Origin: Ephydatia muelleri
Lineage: Eukaryota; Porifera; Demospongiae; Spongillida; Spongillidae
Assembly (NCBI GenBank): GCA_013339895.1
Contig: JABACO010000001.1
Location: 24,853,920-24,917,919, forward strand
Length of the DNA: 64,000 nt
Direction: 5' to 3'
The translations under genes were made by a program, and so were the position numbers. Positions 1-10,922 of the stretch are shown in pieces (the stretch's first letter is position 1; every line of letters starts with the position of its first letter). The notes beneath the pieces are model-generated. The model searched no databases. It was not told the origin of the DNA and was given only the letters and a program-made list of their open reading frames with translations.

Positions 1-241
1 GGTGGTGTAAAAAGCACAGAAACAAGAGTGACAGAAATTTGACTGGAAAATTGAAATAGGCCTATATTTAGCCCATTACTCAGGCATGTACTGTTACAAC
101 GTTAGTGTGCTAAATATAGGCCTATTTCAATTTTCCAGTCAAATTTCTGTCACTCTTGTTTCTGTGCTTTTTACACCACCATTGGTCAATCCTATATACC
201 AACAACTTTCTCGTTAGAGAATGTTTTTATTTACTTGTTTC
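1..241. repeat. Palindromic fold-back repeat, copy 1 (left arm cut by window start)
   Basis: Positions 1-72 are a perfect inverted repeat of 109-180 with a 36-bp centre. The outer flank of the right arm (about 181-241) matches the outer part of the right arm of a second copy at 49015-49311, so the true arms are longer than 72 bp and the left one continues beyond the window. The right arm reads into an ATG at 221 whose first codons (MFLFTC) equal those of the transposase-like gene at 47824-49032. It is therefore probably the terminal inverted repeat of that element in head-to-head form. Confidence 0.85.
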
Positions 242-390
242 ATAAGTTTTTCCTCTGGCGTCTTTATAAGTGGTCACAAATTAATTTTAATTTTTGAAGG
301 GAGGGAGGTTAAAAAATTTAATAATAGAAATGATATGTATATGAGTTCTGTACGGTTCCGCCTTGTCCTCTTTGTCTCCCCCAGCCTCTT

Positions 391-812
391 CTATGGCCGC
401 GGCGGCCTAATTCTGGCCATGGGAGCCATGCGGGTGGTGGTGGCAGGGCCAGGGTGGCAGCAGGCAAAGTGGTGGTGGGGGCACTGGTGCCAATACTGGT
501 GCCGGTGGTGGGGCTGGTGCAGGTAGCGGCGGTGCTCCTGCTTCTGCTGCTGGAGGTGGGGGCAACTCTGCTGTTGGCGGTGGGGGCAGCTCTGGGGGCA
601 GCTCTGCTCGGCAGGGGCAGTGCTGCAGCTGCTGCTGGCGGCGGACAGTAGGGGGGCAGCAATGTATCTAGCAGCGTTGGCTGCGTAAAGGGAAGAGGAG
701 TTGGAGGATGTACTTTGTCCTCCGACTAATGCATCTGCACCAATCTTACTTACTGCTGCACGGGCAGATCTTGTAACAACCTTTTGAGCTAGCAATGGAT
801 GAGACTTACAAA
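391..812 (-). CDS. Possible exon with Gln/His/Pro-rich low-complexity tail
   Basis: The minus strand is open and begins after a plausible splice acceptor near 812, with a reading that starts SHPLLAQKVVTRSARAAV and then becomes Ser/Ala-rich and Gln/Cys/His/Pro-rich. The composition is driven by a GGT/GGC-rich run on the plus strand at about 425-650, so the other reading frames here are also open. It lies downstream, in the same orientation, of the 15-residue-repeat gene interrupted by the hAT element and could be a later exon of that gene. No domain is recognised. Treat it as a weak call. Confidence 0.25.
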
Positions 813-1207
813 AGGCATCATTAACAGCTCACTATCCCTAAGAATAGCTTTTTCAAGACCACCATTATACTCCATTAGTGCATGAATTTGGGTTCATACA
901 AGGAGTAGCTATATGGGAGAAGGATATGGTTTCAGTGCTCATACCGTAGTACATCAGATAAGGAAGCCTTTTTGTACATCAGATTAAGGATGACACCCTC
1001 CAATATTCAATAGACAGGTCACAAAGGAGAAAGGACTACATGTACTATACACAACACCATGCATGCTGTACATGTGAAGTGAATGGTTTTGTGCAGATCC
1101 CTTCCTTACATGCGTGCTGTACACATGTTGCATGCACATCTTCCTATAGCTTTTTAATGCTAGTGCAATACAACATGCCATGACATACCTTTGGGTGGTA
1201 GTGGGAG

Positions 1208-4200
1208 CAGTGGCGTTGTGGCGCACCCGGCGCTGGGGGGGCAGATATATATAAAGGCGCCCCCCCCCCCCCCCCCCCCCTACAAAGTTTAATTTCTGCA
1301 TGTTAGCAGCACGTATATATGTGCACACGTCAATCGGAAATTGTCACGGTCATTTTTACGTGCAAATGACAAAGAATGGTGTACATATACATACAATTGA
1401 ACTACAATAAGGCACTTGAGAGATGAGAGGATGAACGTGCAAATGAATCGATTACTGATTCTTTCGTCAGTGTTAGAAGTATTTTGCGTTCTACTGACAA
1501 GAGCAATAATCCTTCGAGCCTCTCCTGCACCATCGTGGACCTCAATCGTGTTTTCACACGCTTTAGCGCAGACGCTCGGCGGTACAGGAACTGATCGGTA
1601 TGGCAGAAATAATGGCATACACTTTACACAACTCTGGAAACGCATCTTTAAGATGGTACATTTCATTGCACAGAATATGCAATGCCCCAGTAAAAGATTA
1701 TCCACGAATGTCGTTCTTCTTAGTTTCTAAATGTTCATCCCGCTGCTCATCACTTACCTCAATGAAGTCATTGTAGTCTACATCCGCATCTCTTTGATCA
1801 TGGTCTTGTTCCATATCATCTTCATCAGAACTCCGATCATCTGCTTATGTGCATACAAATTCTGAACTAATGAAATTTACTGTAGGCCCTTGCAAAACAG
1901 AAAAGTTCTTCTGCACACCTCTTGGAATCAAGGTTGTATTTTTCACAAAAACTAGTCATAGCACGTGTTAAGTCATAGACAGTGTTATACATTTCGCTGA
2001 GACGTGGAAAACAGTTAGGTGAAAATACAGACAGCATTTCATACAGTGACCTGTTCTTTTCGAACCTGTTTCTCATGGAGCTTAAGACAGAATCTAGTAC
2101 AACATAAAGCGTTTCGTGTTTCCATTTTGACTCAGGGGTTTCTGGAGACCCTGAAGTTCCAGGTACTCCTTTGGACGACGCGCTCTAGTTGTGTGCCATT
2201 GGATAGATTGGATGTGTTTAAAAGTGTCATCCATAGTTTTTATGACGTCAAATGACCCATTCCGCATTTTTTCAAGAGACGCAATTGAGACGTCAATCAT
2301 GTTCATCGCTTTCGAAAGGTCATTGTCAATACTTTGCAGGTAGCGACTCAGTGGACCAGTTATGGCGAATATCTCACTGAACAACAGAGCAGTTGCCAGA
2401 AATTGTTTGGTCTGAATTGAGATTAAAAGCCCAGCTGCCTCGGATCTGTGCTTTGTGTCAAATGACGTATCTGTATGAACGATGTCTAAAGCCTCAAGGA
2501 TGCTCTCATACCGATCCAATAATGTCCGCAAACACATCTCCCTTGCATTCCACCTAACAGTGTTTAATCGTTTAAGAGAGCGAATCGGAAGGCCATGCGA
2601 CAACTGTATCGATTCTAATACGTTATGGACTTTATGAGACCTACTGAATAAGACGTACAGCGTTTCAAGATTACCAAATAGAGTCACTACGTCAACTGCA
2701 ATTGCTGCTGAATCTGCCAACACAATGTTTAGAGTATGAGCATAGCAGTGGATATAGAGGATGTTACGGTTTATTTGGTCCTTAATAAGAGCTTGCAAGC
2801 CACCATAGCATCCGCTCATGTTTGATGCCCCATCATACGATTAAGCTATAAGCTTCTCAAACGACACATTCTTAGATTGCAGCGTTGAAAATATCACTCC
2901 AAACAAATCTTCGGCTGTTGTACTCATTGCCCTTCGGCAAGCCAGAAGGTGTTCAGAAATATTTCCATTTGTGGAGACTATTCGAACGCAAATGCTTATC
3001 TGTTCGTGATGAGCTACGTCAGGAGTTGTATCAGCTATGAGAGCCCATGCAGCTGAATCTTAAATAGCCTTCACGATGACATCCGTTACTAGCTGGCTAA
3101 TGGTTTGTATCAAGTTGTTTTGCGTTGTATTGCTAAGAAACGATAAATGAGAACCTCGTCCTTTATGTCCCGGCCTGCCACATGACTCAATCCTACTTTG
3201 AATATCTTTTATCTTCTTCAAATGTTGTAGCAATGGGACGTCGTAATGTGAAATTAATTTTAGCATTTCGATAAAATTTCCAGTATTTACAGAATCGTCT
3301 ACCAACGATTCTCTGTGGCCTCTCAAGGGTAAACCCTGCTGTCCCAGAAATATAATGGCATCCACAATGCGCGCTAGTATTGTTCTATTTTTAGCAACCT
3401 CGTTTTTTTTTCCGTTCCAACCAGCTTTTGATTGTTCATTCAAACAGTGCTGAATTGATTGCTCCTTTGAAAATACGGCTTGAGCTATCACAGCATTTCT
3501 GTGGGCACTAGAAGCTTCATGCTTTAGTACAGAACTATGTTGCTTCTTCCAGGAATGAAAGCCGCCATTTGTAAAAGCATTGCCTTGATTAAATTGGACG
3601 TGCTCCCCTCTCAAAACGGGATCAGTAAAGAGTAAACATGGAATGCAAAAAACGGCACTTTTTTCCATTGAATAAGATATCCATTGCTTCTTAGTACCAT
3701 CCGGATGTTGAAACAGTGTCTTGGAGCAGTATCTATGACCTGATTTATGTGACACAAGGATACTTTCTAGCGGGTGACATGGTCCAAGCTTAAGGATAAA
3801 TTCCTTCAGTTGTGAACTTAGTGTTACGTTTATCAGCCTAGCTGGGTCTATCACACCTGTTGTTTTGTCTATCATTGCATCTACTTGCTGGTCATAATGA
3901 GAACAAGGATCTGCCAGCATTACAGTATGCTGTGCTGCAATCATCCCTCTCAGACTGTTTAGATGTGTGATCAATCACGCCTTCTGAATTTCGTGTCATT
4001 AGTGACACTTGATGGTTTACACAAACAGGATCTGCTAGCGGTGCTGTGCTGCAATCGCTGACCGAAGTACTATACGTAGGCGTGCCGTTAGACCGTTCAG
4101 GATTAAATTGTTCATCATCCGCTTTGTCAACAATAACAGGCATCTCTGATTCGCTCGCCTTCAGCTCTTCATCAACGTTCGGAATAATTAACACTGACGG

Positions 4201-4786
4201 ACCTGCTTCACTGGTTGGACTACCAAGGTCAAGATCAGTAACATTTACTGGAGCTGAGTATGAAGCAATCGGTTCACCTATATCATCGTGCGAAACCCGG
4301 GCCGAGTTCTTTAGAAAATCTTCCATGAACGAACTAAGCTTTTCTTGTTCATCAATTCTGGCCAACTTTAATCTGCGATATTCTGCCCCAGACTTTTTAC
4401 GCTTACCTCTTGTCTGCAGAGACATAAAGCCGGCACTTCAATTGATATGTAGTAGGTCTGCAAATTGTAACTGTTATGAATACTACAACAACTATCATCG
4501 ACCTCTGCTTACCACGTTTGTTTTAGGGTTATCTAAATAAACGAAAATAGTTTGGGTAGGATCGTTTAATTATTTAATTTCTTAAAATTAATGGATAATT
4601 ACATCGCTTTAATTTGGTGATATCGATGCCAATCGCTTTAATCAGACTACCTCTACTATGAGACACCATGCATACTTCACTAACTTCAGCCGTCATTTGG
4701 CGCCCAAACTATATTTTGGCGCCCCTGTTTATAGGGCCGCTGGGGGGGCAATTGCCCCCCCTGCCCCCCCGGCCACACCGCCACTG
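1208..4786 (-). mobile_element. hAT DNA transposon, complete ends with 8-bp TSD
   Basis: The left end (from 1208) and the reverse complement of the right end (to 4786) both start CAGTGGCG and agree at 14 of the first 15 bases, followed by G/C-rich runs. The 8-bp sequence AGTGGGAG sits immediately outside both ends (1200-1207 and 4787-4794), which is the expected hAT target duplication. The element is 3579 bp and carries one transposase gene on the minus strand, now broken. It interrupts an exon of the lysine/arginine repeat gene whose 5' part is at 4795-5467. The right end contains poly-C and poly-G runs next to the TIR. Intact ends and an exact TSD suggest a fairly recent insertion, even though the gene inside has decayed. 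Confidence 0.93.
1867..4425 (-). pseudogene. hAT transposase, ZMYM1-like (TTF-type zinc finger / DUF4371), broken
   Basis: Reading from 4425 downward there is an acidic N-terminal segment (MSLQTRGKRKKSG...), then after a frame change near 3900-3970 a TTF-type zinc-finger region at about 3500-3790 with the CIPCLLF motif, then the DUF4371-like block. The central RNase-H part includes SYDGASNMSG (about 2815-2845), CYAHTLNIVL (about 2720) and VRWNAREM (about 2545). Stops interrupt it near 3060 and 2842, where a Gln codon in the usual KLIxQSYDGAS motif has become TAA, and near 2094. A short C-terminal piece lies at 1867-2076; no clear hAT dimerisation motif is left. The order and motifs match ZMYM1/52K-repressor-type hAT proteins. 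It would bind and cut the element ends, but this copy should be inactive. Confidence 0.88.
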
Positions 4787-4794
4787 AGTGGGAG

Positions 4795-5467
4795 TTCGGT
4801 GACCCCTGCGATACCGCTTCCTCGCGGCAGCACGTTTAGCCAATCGGACAGCGGGGTCATACCAATACCGATTCCTTTCAGATGCCTTAGTGGCAGCTGA
4901 ATTGTCCTCGTATTTCTGCCTTTTAGCAGCGCGGTTCTCCTCGACGTCCTCTTGATATCGCTGCCTTTTAGCAGCACGGTTCTCCTCGACGTCCTCTTGA
5001 TATCGCTGCCTTTTAGCAGCACGGTTCTCCTCGAGGTCCTCTTGATATCGCTGCTTTTTAGCAGCACGCTTCTCCTCGAGGTCCTCTTGATATCGCTGCT
5101 ATTTAGCAGCACGGTTCTCCTCGAGGTCCTCTTGATATCGCTGCCTTTTAGCAGATTGCTTAGATTCAATATCTGCGTTGTAGCTGTCGCGTACAGAGGC
5201 CTTCTTCTTTTCGGGATCGGCCTTTTAGCTGTCGCGTACAGAGGCCTTCTTTCTTTCGGGATCGGCCTTGTAGCTGTCGCGTACAAAGGCCTTCTTCTTT
5301 TCGGGATCGGCCTTGTAGCTGTCGCGTACAGAGGCCTTCTTCTTTTCGGGATCGGCCTTGTAGCGCGCTCGGGCTTTAGCCTTGTTTTGTTGTGATAAAA
5401 TATCGTCTTGCTTTTGAAGGTATTCTGCTCGTTGCTTAGATCTCTTCTTTCGATTACGCGAAGGCAT
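4795..5467 (-). pseudogene. Gene for 15-residue Lys/Arg repeats, interrupted by hAT
   Basis: The start is at 5467 (MPSRNRKKRSKQRAEYL). Four copies of a 15-residue unit like YKADPEKKKASVRDS (45-bp units, about 5165-5375) are followed by about five copies of a unit like RQRYQEDLEENRAAK (about 4915-5150), then a segment ending near RLAKRAAARKRYRRG. The protein is highly charged and probably helical. Two units carry stops: a Tyr codon became TAA near 5225 and a Lys codon became TAG near 5101. The hAT element then splits the exon at 4787. Beyond the hAT, the reading continues from 1199 for a few codons to a possible donor (AAAG/GTATGT near 1185). I have seen such repeats at the N-terminus of transposon-linked proteins in sponges and corals; function unknown. 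Confidence 0.7.
4915..5375. repeat. Two coding minisatellites with 45-bp period
   Basis: Two adjacent arrays each have a 45-bp unit. About five units carry TCGCTGCCTTTTAGCAGC on the plus strand (about 4915-5150), and about four carry GTAGCTGTCGCGTACA (about 5165-5375). Each unit is exactly 15 codons on the minus strand, so copy-number change keeps the frame. The two arrays encode different peptides. Confidence 0.9.
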
Positions 5468-5469
5468 TT

Positions 5470-5990
5470 AACTTCACTAGCCAAAGTATTAAACTGCGAT
5501 AGGAACACCAAATAAATTTCGTGCAGGTCGGAGTATTTATACTGCATGCGCATATGCTGGAAAAAAAGTTCATTAATCAACAATAAACCAAATAAACTTC
5601 TGCAATAACTTCATATCCTATACAGAACTTGCTACCGCATGAGGTACTTCTCGCTGTAGTCTACATGACCTTAAAGGGCACCGTGCAGGTGAATTCCAAA
5701 GATATTGGTGCTATTGCAGTTCTTCAAAACCGTTCGTAGCTCGAGTTATACCTTCCTAAGGAAGCAGAAGAAGACGACGACCAAGAATTACTTTGGGACT
5801 GGGCACGAGAAAAAGGAATTCGTTTGTTTCTCTAAAAGCACACCGTTTTATGACACGGAACAAACGTAGAACTGTAGATCTTTGAGTTCTCGTTCCATCG
5901 CGACAAAGAGATACGCGATCCGTTTCTCCGTTGTCCCTCCAGACGCGTGTGAAGTTTTTTTAATGATATTCATCAATCCTCAATCAATCC
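5470..5990. other. Upstream region of the repeat gene, no further gene seen
   Basis: This stretch lies upstream of the start at 5467. No convincing coding segment, inverted repeat or RNA gene was seen in either strand. Confidence 0.3.
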
Positions 5991-5999
5991 TATATTGAA

Positions 6000-6900
6000 C
6001 CTGCTGCCGCAGGTTCAGATAGCTTAGTGATAATTGTACAGACATTGCTTAATTTGTATACAAAATGGAGGAGGTGATTCAACGGCTGCGGAAGACTATG
6101 ATGACGTTGGAGTAGCATATCAAGATAGGGCGAGCGCAGCGCTATGCACGTTGGGTCTGGGTACGAGACTACCCACTTCCCTCGCTGTCTCGCTTTATTG
6201 TATTCAGATTATTGTATTAATACTACGATTAAACTGTTGGCGAGTAATCATGAGATTGAAGTTCATACATTCAATTTCTTAGTGGCGAGCGACAAACAGA
6301 ATTTGAAATTATTAATCAAATAAACGCGGTCGATTACGCATGCGTACAATGTAATCAGTCTATCACGTGATCATTTAATTAATTTCATTGTTGGTGGTTG
6401 ACAAACCGGTGACTCAGCGTGCTATTGTGGCCATTCAGGAGAGGCCGAGGCTGTAGCTGCAACTGATCGAAAGAGACGAATCGTTTGAAGACCTAGGTTA
6501 CGGTAAGGCATCTCGTAGTGTAGCATAAAAGCGCGAAAAACTCTTATGGTATAAGATGCGTTCTTTTACAATTTGGGGAGTCTGTAGGTTGAAATATACT
6601 TTCACGTTTTGATGTACACTGTACAATGCGTTATCTTCGGTTCTTGTGAAGATTCCCCCCCCCCCCCTCCCACCCAGCCCCACAGCTGCGGATGGATTAC
6701 GTCACCGCTACGTGGAAAGGGCGGTCTGATGAACTGCTGTACTCAATTCTGTCCATGGTCACCAGAATATGTTGGGGAACCAATCAGATTCGAGGTATGC
6801 AATAATTGCATATCTTCTTCCATGGTCACCAGAATATGTTGGGGAACCAATCAGATTCGAGGTATGCAATAATTGCATATCTTCTTTATTATCTAGAGTT
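6000..6900 (+). repeat. Dispersed repeat family, copy 1
   Basis: Most of this segment aligns in the same order with 37870-38905. Shared blocks include the GGAGGAGGTGATTCAACGG block (about 6067), ACGTTGGGTCTGGGTACGAG (about 6149), CATGAGATTGAAGTTCATA (about 6249), GTGACTCAGCGTGCTATTG (about 6409) and CAGCTGCGGATGGATTACGT (about 6683). A shorter third relative in opposite orientation lies near 10780-10860. Some blocks look like short exons: for example a GTTACG/GTAAGG donor-like site near 6500 is present in both copies. No coding domain is recognised. Confidence 0.8.
6750..6886 (+). repeat. Tandem duplication of about 68 bp
   Basis: The block beginning CCATGGTCACCAGAATATG and ending GCATATCTTCT occurs twice, head to tail. 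The relative at 38858 has only one copy, so the duplication arose in this copy of the dispersed repeat. Confidence 0.9.
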
Positions 6901-6937
6901 TATTAGGAATGTGTAACGTACGTAGTGGAAAGATGAC

Positions 6938-6985
6938 ACAACCCTGCACCACGAAGTCGTGACGCATCCTCGCCTTCCTTTGATC
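6938..6985 (+). repeat. Short block shared with the end of the LZTR1 fragment
   Basis: The sequence with core GCACCACGAAGTCGTGACGC resembles 10183-10236, at the 3' end of the LZTR1-derived sequence. This suggests that this tail travels as part of a dispersed repeat. Confidence 0.5.
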
Positions 6986-7019
6986 AGAGGGGTTTATAAT
7001 TGGCTTAAAGTGTCAGACC

Positions 7020-7470
7020 AAGAGGCATTTTGGTTGGACATGATCTGACATCATCATCATTAATCATTCATGACTAAGCATTGCAGGTATAAACTAATTA
7101 CATGTGTTATGAAATACGTACAGTTTGCAGCACAGTAGCAAGTAAAAGCATGGTTTGTACATTATATATTAATCGGAGTTAGAATCTGAATCAGGAAGAA
7201 CTAGGTGTGATGGGGATGGAGGACCAAACCATTTATCCCAATCACCAAGTTTGAAAATACATGTAGGCTCATCTGAGGTAGACTACTTAATTAGCGGCAG
7301 TTATTTCTGGCTCTTCATCACTCTCAGTCTTTGCATCCATGCATGATGCACTGTGCTGATACGGCTTTCTTGGTCTTTGTTTCGTACGCCTACCAGTTTT
7401 GCTATCCTCCCACCAAAGACTAACAGAATGCTCTGCAGAGAACTTGTCTACAGTAGGACCTTCCATTTTA
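7020..7470. other. Region 3' of the second hAT gene, nothing coding identified
   Basis: It may contain the 3' part of the neighbouring hAT gene and its end. A candidate hAT-like end CAGAGGGG at about 6985 has no matching partner that I could find. No domain or RNA gene was seen. Confidence 0.25.
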
Positions 7471-7473
7471 ATC

Positions 7474-9119
7474 TCAAGGAGGTCTGACTGTTGGAGTGTC
7501 TAAGCTGGTCCTTCTGTCTGTCTTGATAACTTTTAACATTGAGAACATGCTTTCAATGCGACCATTTGAGAATGGTAAACTAAACAGTAGCTCACTGATT
7601 AGAAGTATGTTCCTCCATTTTCCAACATCAGGAGCTATGTGCAGTTTGTACCAAATTTTCTGATAGCCTTCTTTCACTAAATTCAAATACTTCCTGGCAT
7701 ACCGAACTATCTCTTCAATTTCATCTTGTATGCCAGAAAGATTAACACCTTTAGCTTTCAAAGGCTCTCTGAAGTGCGATGATATGTACTCTACTGCTAT
7801 TTTAATTTCTGCATTGTCACCCATTTCTGTGTCAGATCCTAATGCTGTGTACTGCCAACTCTGGGTATTTAAAATAACACTATTGTTCTTAGTATCCTGA
7901 CATCAGACCATTCCAGTCGCTCTCTTAGTTTATCATTGAACTGTTTTGTGTCAGCAATAGCTTGGTCTGAACAATGCTTCAGTGTTGTAGTGTTGTAATT
8001 ATGTAAAACTGCACCTTGATATAGCTTTTCTTCTATCACTTGGCTGCAAACTAACTTGACACTGATTTATTTGTAGAAGCATCTCATCAATGTCTTTAAA
8101 CAGTTTGCTAGAGAGTGCATGTTTACAGGCAAGTTCCAATCTATGTGCATAACACCAAGACCAAAACAGCCATGGAAGTTCATTCTGAATCCTTCCCTTC
8201 ATCCCTCTGTGCTGTGCAATGTTAACTGATGCTCCATCTGTCCCACAACCAACAAGGATAGGAAAATTCCCAGCAACTACAAGGACGTTGGCTTTATCTA
8301 GGATGTTTTCAATCCCCAACAGTTTTACAGCACATTCTAGACATTTAATCAGGCCCTGTGCATCAGCCTTTGTAATGAAACGTACCTCACGCATGTCCTC
8401 TGTTCCTCATTTACATCATCTTTAGAGCAATATAGAATGGCTACTAGTTCATCCTCTACATTTCCAGCATCAGTAGACCCATCAATGAGGATGCTGTAGA
8501 AAGAAACTGCCGAAACACTTTGTACAAACAACTGTTGGTGGCTTTTAGCAATGTAATGAGTGAATGCTGCAGCTGAAGTTTTCGTTTTATAACTAAAACT
8601 AAGATCTACACCATGACGCACTTCCAACTCATGAAGTGATGGATACTTTCTAAATGCCAAACCTTCTTTGGCTATTACAAAACAAATGTCAAACTTCTTT
8701 ATCATTCGTTCCTTCACTGTCCTGTCGATCGTGAAAAGAGCACAGGCAATAGGCGAGTAAGTTGTTATAGATTGGTTTGTGGCTTTAGCAGCCATTGCAC
8801 GCATCCTGATCATTGCAGTGCAATGCTGGTCATTTGTAGTGTGGTCTATGATGTTGCTAGTCTTGTGATTGCTGGATCCTTGTATCCATGCCCTGGAAAA
8901 GTTCTTTAGACCTTTCAGTTCAGTCTCGTGCTTCCGACAAGCTTCACACCATAACAGTCCGACAAGTTCGCGGTTCGCTTTATCTAATTTGCAATGCAGC
9001 CAGGAAAGCGATTGATGTTCGCGTTCGTACTGTGATTGCCACTTTTTGAAAGTTGAAACACTAACTTGTCGCTTTTTAGTGTCTGGACTGCCATCTGTTG
9101 CACTTGCTAGACGCTTCAA
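7474..9119 (-). pseudogene. hAT-type transposase, ZNF862/KIAA1586-like, frameshifted
   Basis: The start is at 9119 (MKRLASATDGSPDTKKRQ). A BED/TTF-like N-terminal Cys/His region includes LLWCEACRKHE (about 8940). The RNase-H-type core has ILIDGSTDAGNVEDEL (about 8470), VGCGTDGASVN (about 8230) and WCYAHRLELACKHAL (about 8140). The frame is lost near 8394 and again after 7999. A C-terminal piece at 7474-7824 carries SNGRIESMFSMLKVIKTDRR, which corresponds to the hAT dimerisation region. The motif order matches ZNF862-like hAT proteins. The upstream region of this gene (to about 9540) is duplicated at about 61905-62340 together with the LZTR1 fragment. Ends of the element were not located. Confidence 0.85.
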
Positions 9120-9660
9120 GTTTTTGCTAGCCTTACGTGCGAGGTATTTGTCACGGACCTATGACAAGGCTATGTCTTCTATGACAACGAACTTAACAAG
9201 GCTTGCACACCGAAATAAGTCATATGCAACTGACTAGTTCAATATATTACAACAAACACTTGGCACACGAATACAGATCTTTAAGTAGTACTACAAATAT
9301 TACATCAGTAGCGCAAGTGTTCAATTACACAGAATAGTATATGGACTAGCTATCCTCCGCTAGAGCTCGCTCTCACAGATATAGTCTTAATCAATATTCA
9401 GTTAACACGTAGGACTGAACAAACTTTCCTCGCATAATCACCATCACGATCGAGGTTGGTTATTGCAGCCAATCAGCAGAGTAATTAGTGGGTGTAGTTG
9501 CTAGTTGTAATGATCGGCAGAAATGACCGACTGTAATAATAAACTATCGACCATGGCATGAAATTGAACGGCAAAATGTCCGATGGCCAACTGTTATATT
9601 CCACTCTGCATGGTTGTCGTGGACGACAGTATGTATGTGTTCTCTGGACAGAGTGGTGCA
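9096..9660. repeat. Segmental duplication, copy 1 (hAT 5' flank plus LZTR1 start)
   Basis: This stretch aligns with about 61905-62435, sharing long blocks such as the TATTTGTCACGGACCTATGA block and the TTGGTTATTGCAGCCAATCA block, with a few small insertions or deletions. It covers the 5' end and upstream DNA of the hAT gene on the minus strand and the start of the LZTR1-like fragment on the plus strand. Confidence 0.88.
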
Positions 9661-10236
9661 AAGATCACCAACAACCTGTTCCAGTACAAGTTCCAAGAGA
9701 GACAATGGATCCGCATCAGGACGGAGCACCTTTTAAGGGAATCCCCTCCCCACCTCAGCGCCGGTACGGTCATACGATGGTTAGCTTCGGTCGCAGTCTG
9801 TACGTCTTTGGGGGGGCTGCTGATGGTATCCTTGACAATGAGATCCACACGCCTTTGACATCGACTCTCGTTCCTGGAGGGCCTCAGGGAGCCAGGTCCC
9901 CCTGTGCTCGCGTCTTCCATTCAACTGCTGTCTGCAGTGATGCCATGTACGTGTTTGGTGGGACTGTTGATCCCAGACCAGCCTGAGTGGAGAGCTCTAC
10001 CATATCTAGTTCTCCTCCTACCCCAAGTGCACCCTCGTCGATGACTTTGAGAAGCTCCTCCTCAGGGAGCAGTTCTGTGATGTCCACTTCCTCATTGGTA
10101 GCAAAGAGAAGTGTGTGGGAGCCCACGCTGTGTTGGTGGCTGCCCAGTCTCCATTCCTGAGACGGAAGCTTCTGGAGACCCACAACCCAGCACCACGAAG
10201 CCATGACGCATACTCACCTACCTTTGTCCTGGACGG
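9553..10236 (+). pseudogene. LZTR1: LZTR1 fragment (kelch repeats plus BTB start), intronless and broken
   Basis: The fragment starts in mid-protein with a WHEIER segment, then DSMYVFSGQSGAKITNNLFQ (about 9627), a kelch-family block continuing to TEHLLRESPP (about 9723). After a frameshift near 9755 come RRYGHTMVSFGRSLYVFGGA (about 9763-9822) and, further on, DAMYVFGGTVDP (about 9940). The line then reads through a stop near 10008 into YPKCTLVDDFEKLL and REQFCDVHFLIGSKEK, the start of a BTB domain. This order and wording match LZTR1, the substrate adaptor for CUL3 that acts on RAS-family proteins. Several exons' worth of protein is continuous without introns, and there are at least two frameshifts and a stop. 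It is thus a retrocopy or captured fragment, not the functional gene. Confidence 0.88.
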
Positions 10237-10319
10237 CTCCGCTTCATGTCCACCTGAAGGAGGTCTTATTTACCTTAACTGTTGTAGTATCACTTGTGTG
10301 AAATTCCAACAGAAGGCGT

Positions 10320-10577
10320 TTAGGATTTGGAGTAATAGCTTATAGGTGGAGGGTTGCTCGGTGGGCAGTGAGCATCCATAGAAATTAATAATTGTGGTGA
10401 TACAGCATCCCTAAATTGCTGCCGAGCCATGACTAATTTATCATGAGTCTTATGCAACTTTTTTCCACTTCTTTGACAGGGCCTACAGATGTACCCTTCC
10501 TCCAAATACTGCATGTTATATACCGTTGGAGAACCTTTGCAACACAATGTGCGCAATCTTAGCAATCTTGGTGGCAA
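10320..10577 (-). CDS. Unrecognised Cys-rich fragment
   Basis: An 85-codon reading begins MPPRLLRLRTLCCKGSP and has paired cysteines in LEEGYICRPCQRSGKKLH, which could be half of a zinc-binding site, followed by a basic helical stretch. It is probably one exon of a decayed gene. I do not recognise the family. It lies between the LZTR1 fragment and a Merlin relic. Confidence 0.3.
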   Translation of the reverse strand: MPPRLLRLRTLCCKGSPTVYNMQYLEEGYICRPCQRSGKKLHKTHDKLVMARQQFRDAVSPQLLISMDAHCPPSNPPPISYYSKS

Positions 10578-10769
10578 CAGTACTAAGTAAATGTCGATAG
10601 CGTTTCACCTGGCTTAAGTCATTCTGGCGTAGTTTGCAGTACAGCATTGTTGCTGCACGCTTGGACGTTAGTAATTTCCGTTCTGTAATTAATTAAATTC
10701 CTGGCTACGTAATTAAATTCCTCGCGACGTTGGATTGATATTGTTACATAATCACTGGACACAGCAGTT

Positions 10770-10870
10770 CACCAGACCCTCTTTCCACGTAGTGGTGATG
10801 TAATCCATCCGCAGCTTTGGAAATCAGGGTCTGGGTACGAGACTATCGCACTTTTACGGTACGGATAATC
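10770..10870 (-). repeat. Short member of the 6.0/37.9 kb dispersed repeat
   Basis: The blocks CTTTCCACGTAGTGGTGATG and AATCCATCCGCAGCT are the reverse complement of the block at about 6683-6720, and are followed by GGGTCTGGGTACGAGACTA as seen near 6151 and 38197. This indicates a rearranged or internally deleted relative. Confidence 0.7.
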
Positions 10871-10922
10871 AATCATCATCTTATTCACACCTCAATGACA
10901 TAATACATTCCGCATCTCAAAC

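Noticed and set aside
221..662. Glycine-rich and cysteine-rich open frames on both strands
   Set aside because: They are explained by GGT/GGC low complexity and no frame has a domain or consistent start.
6985..9486. Ends of the second hAT element (CAGAGGGG near 6985 and CAGCAGAG near 9476)
   Set aside because: The two do not form inverted repeats and have no matching 8-bp duplication.
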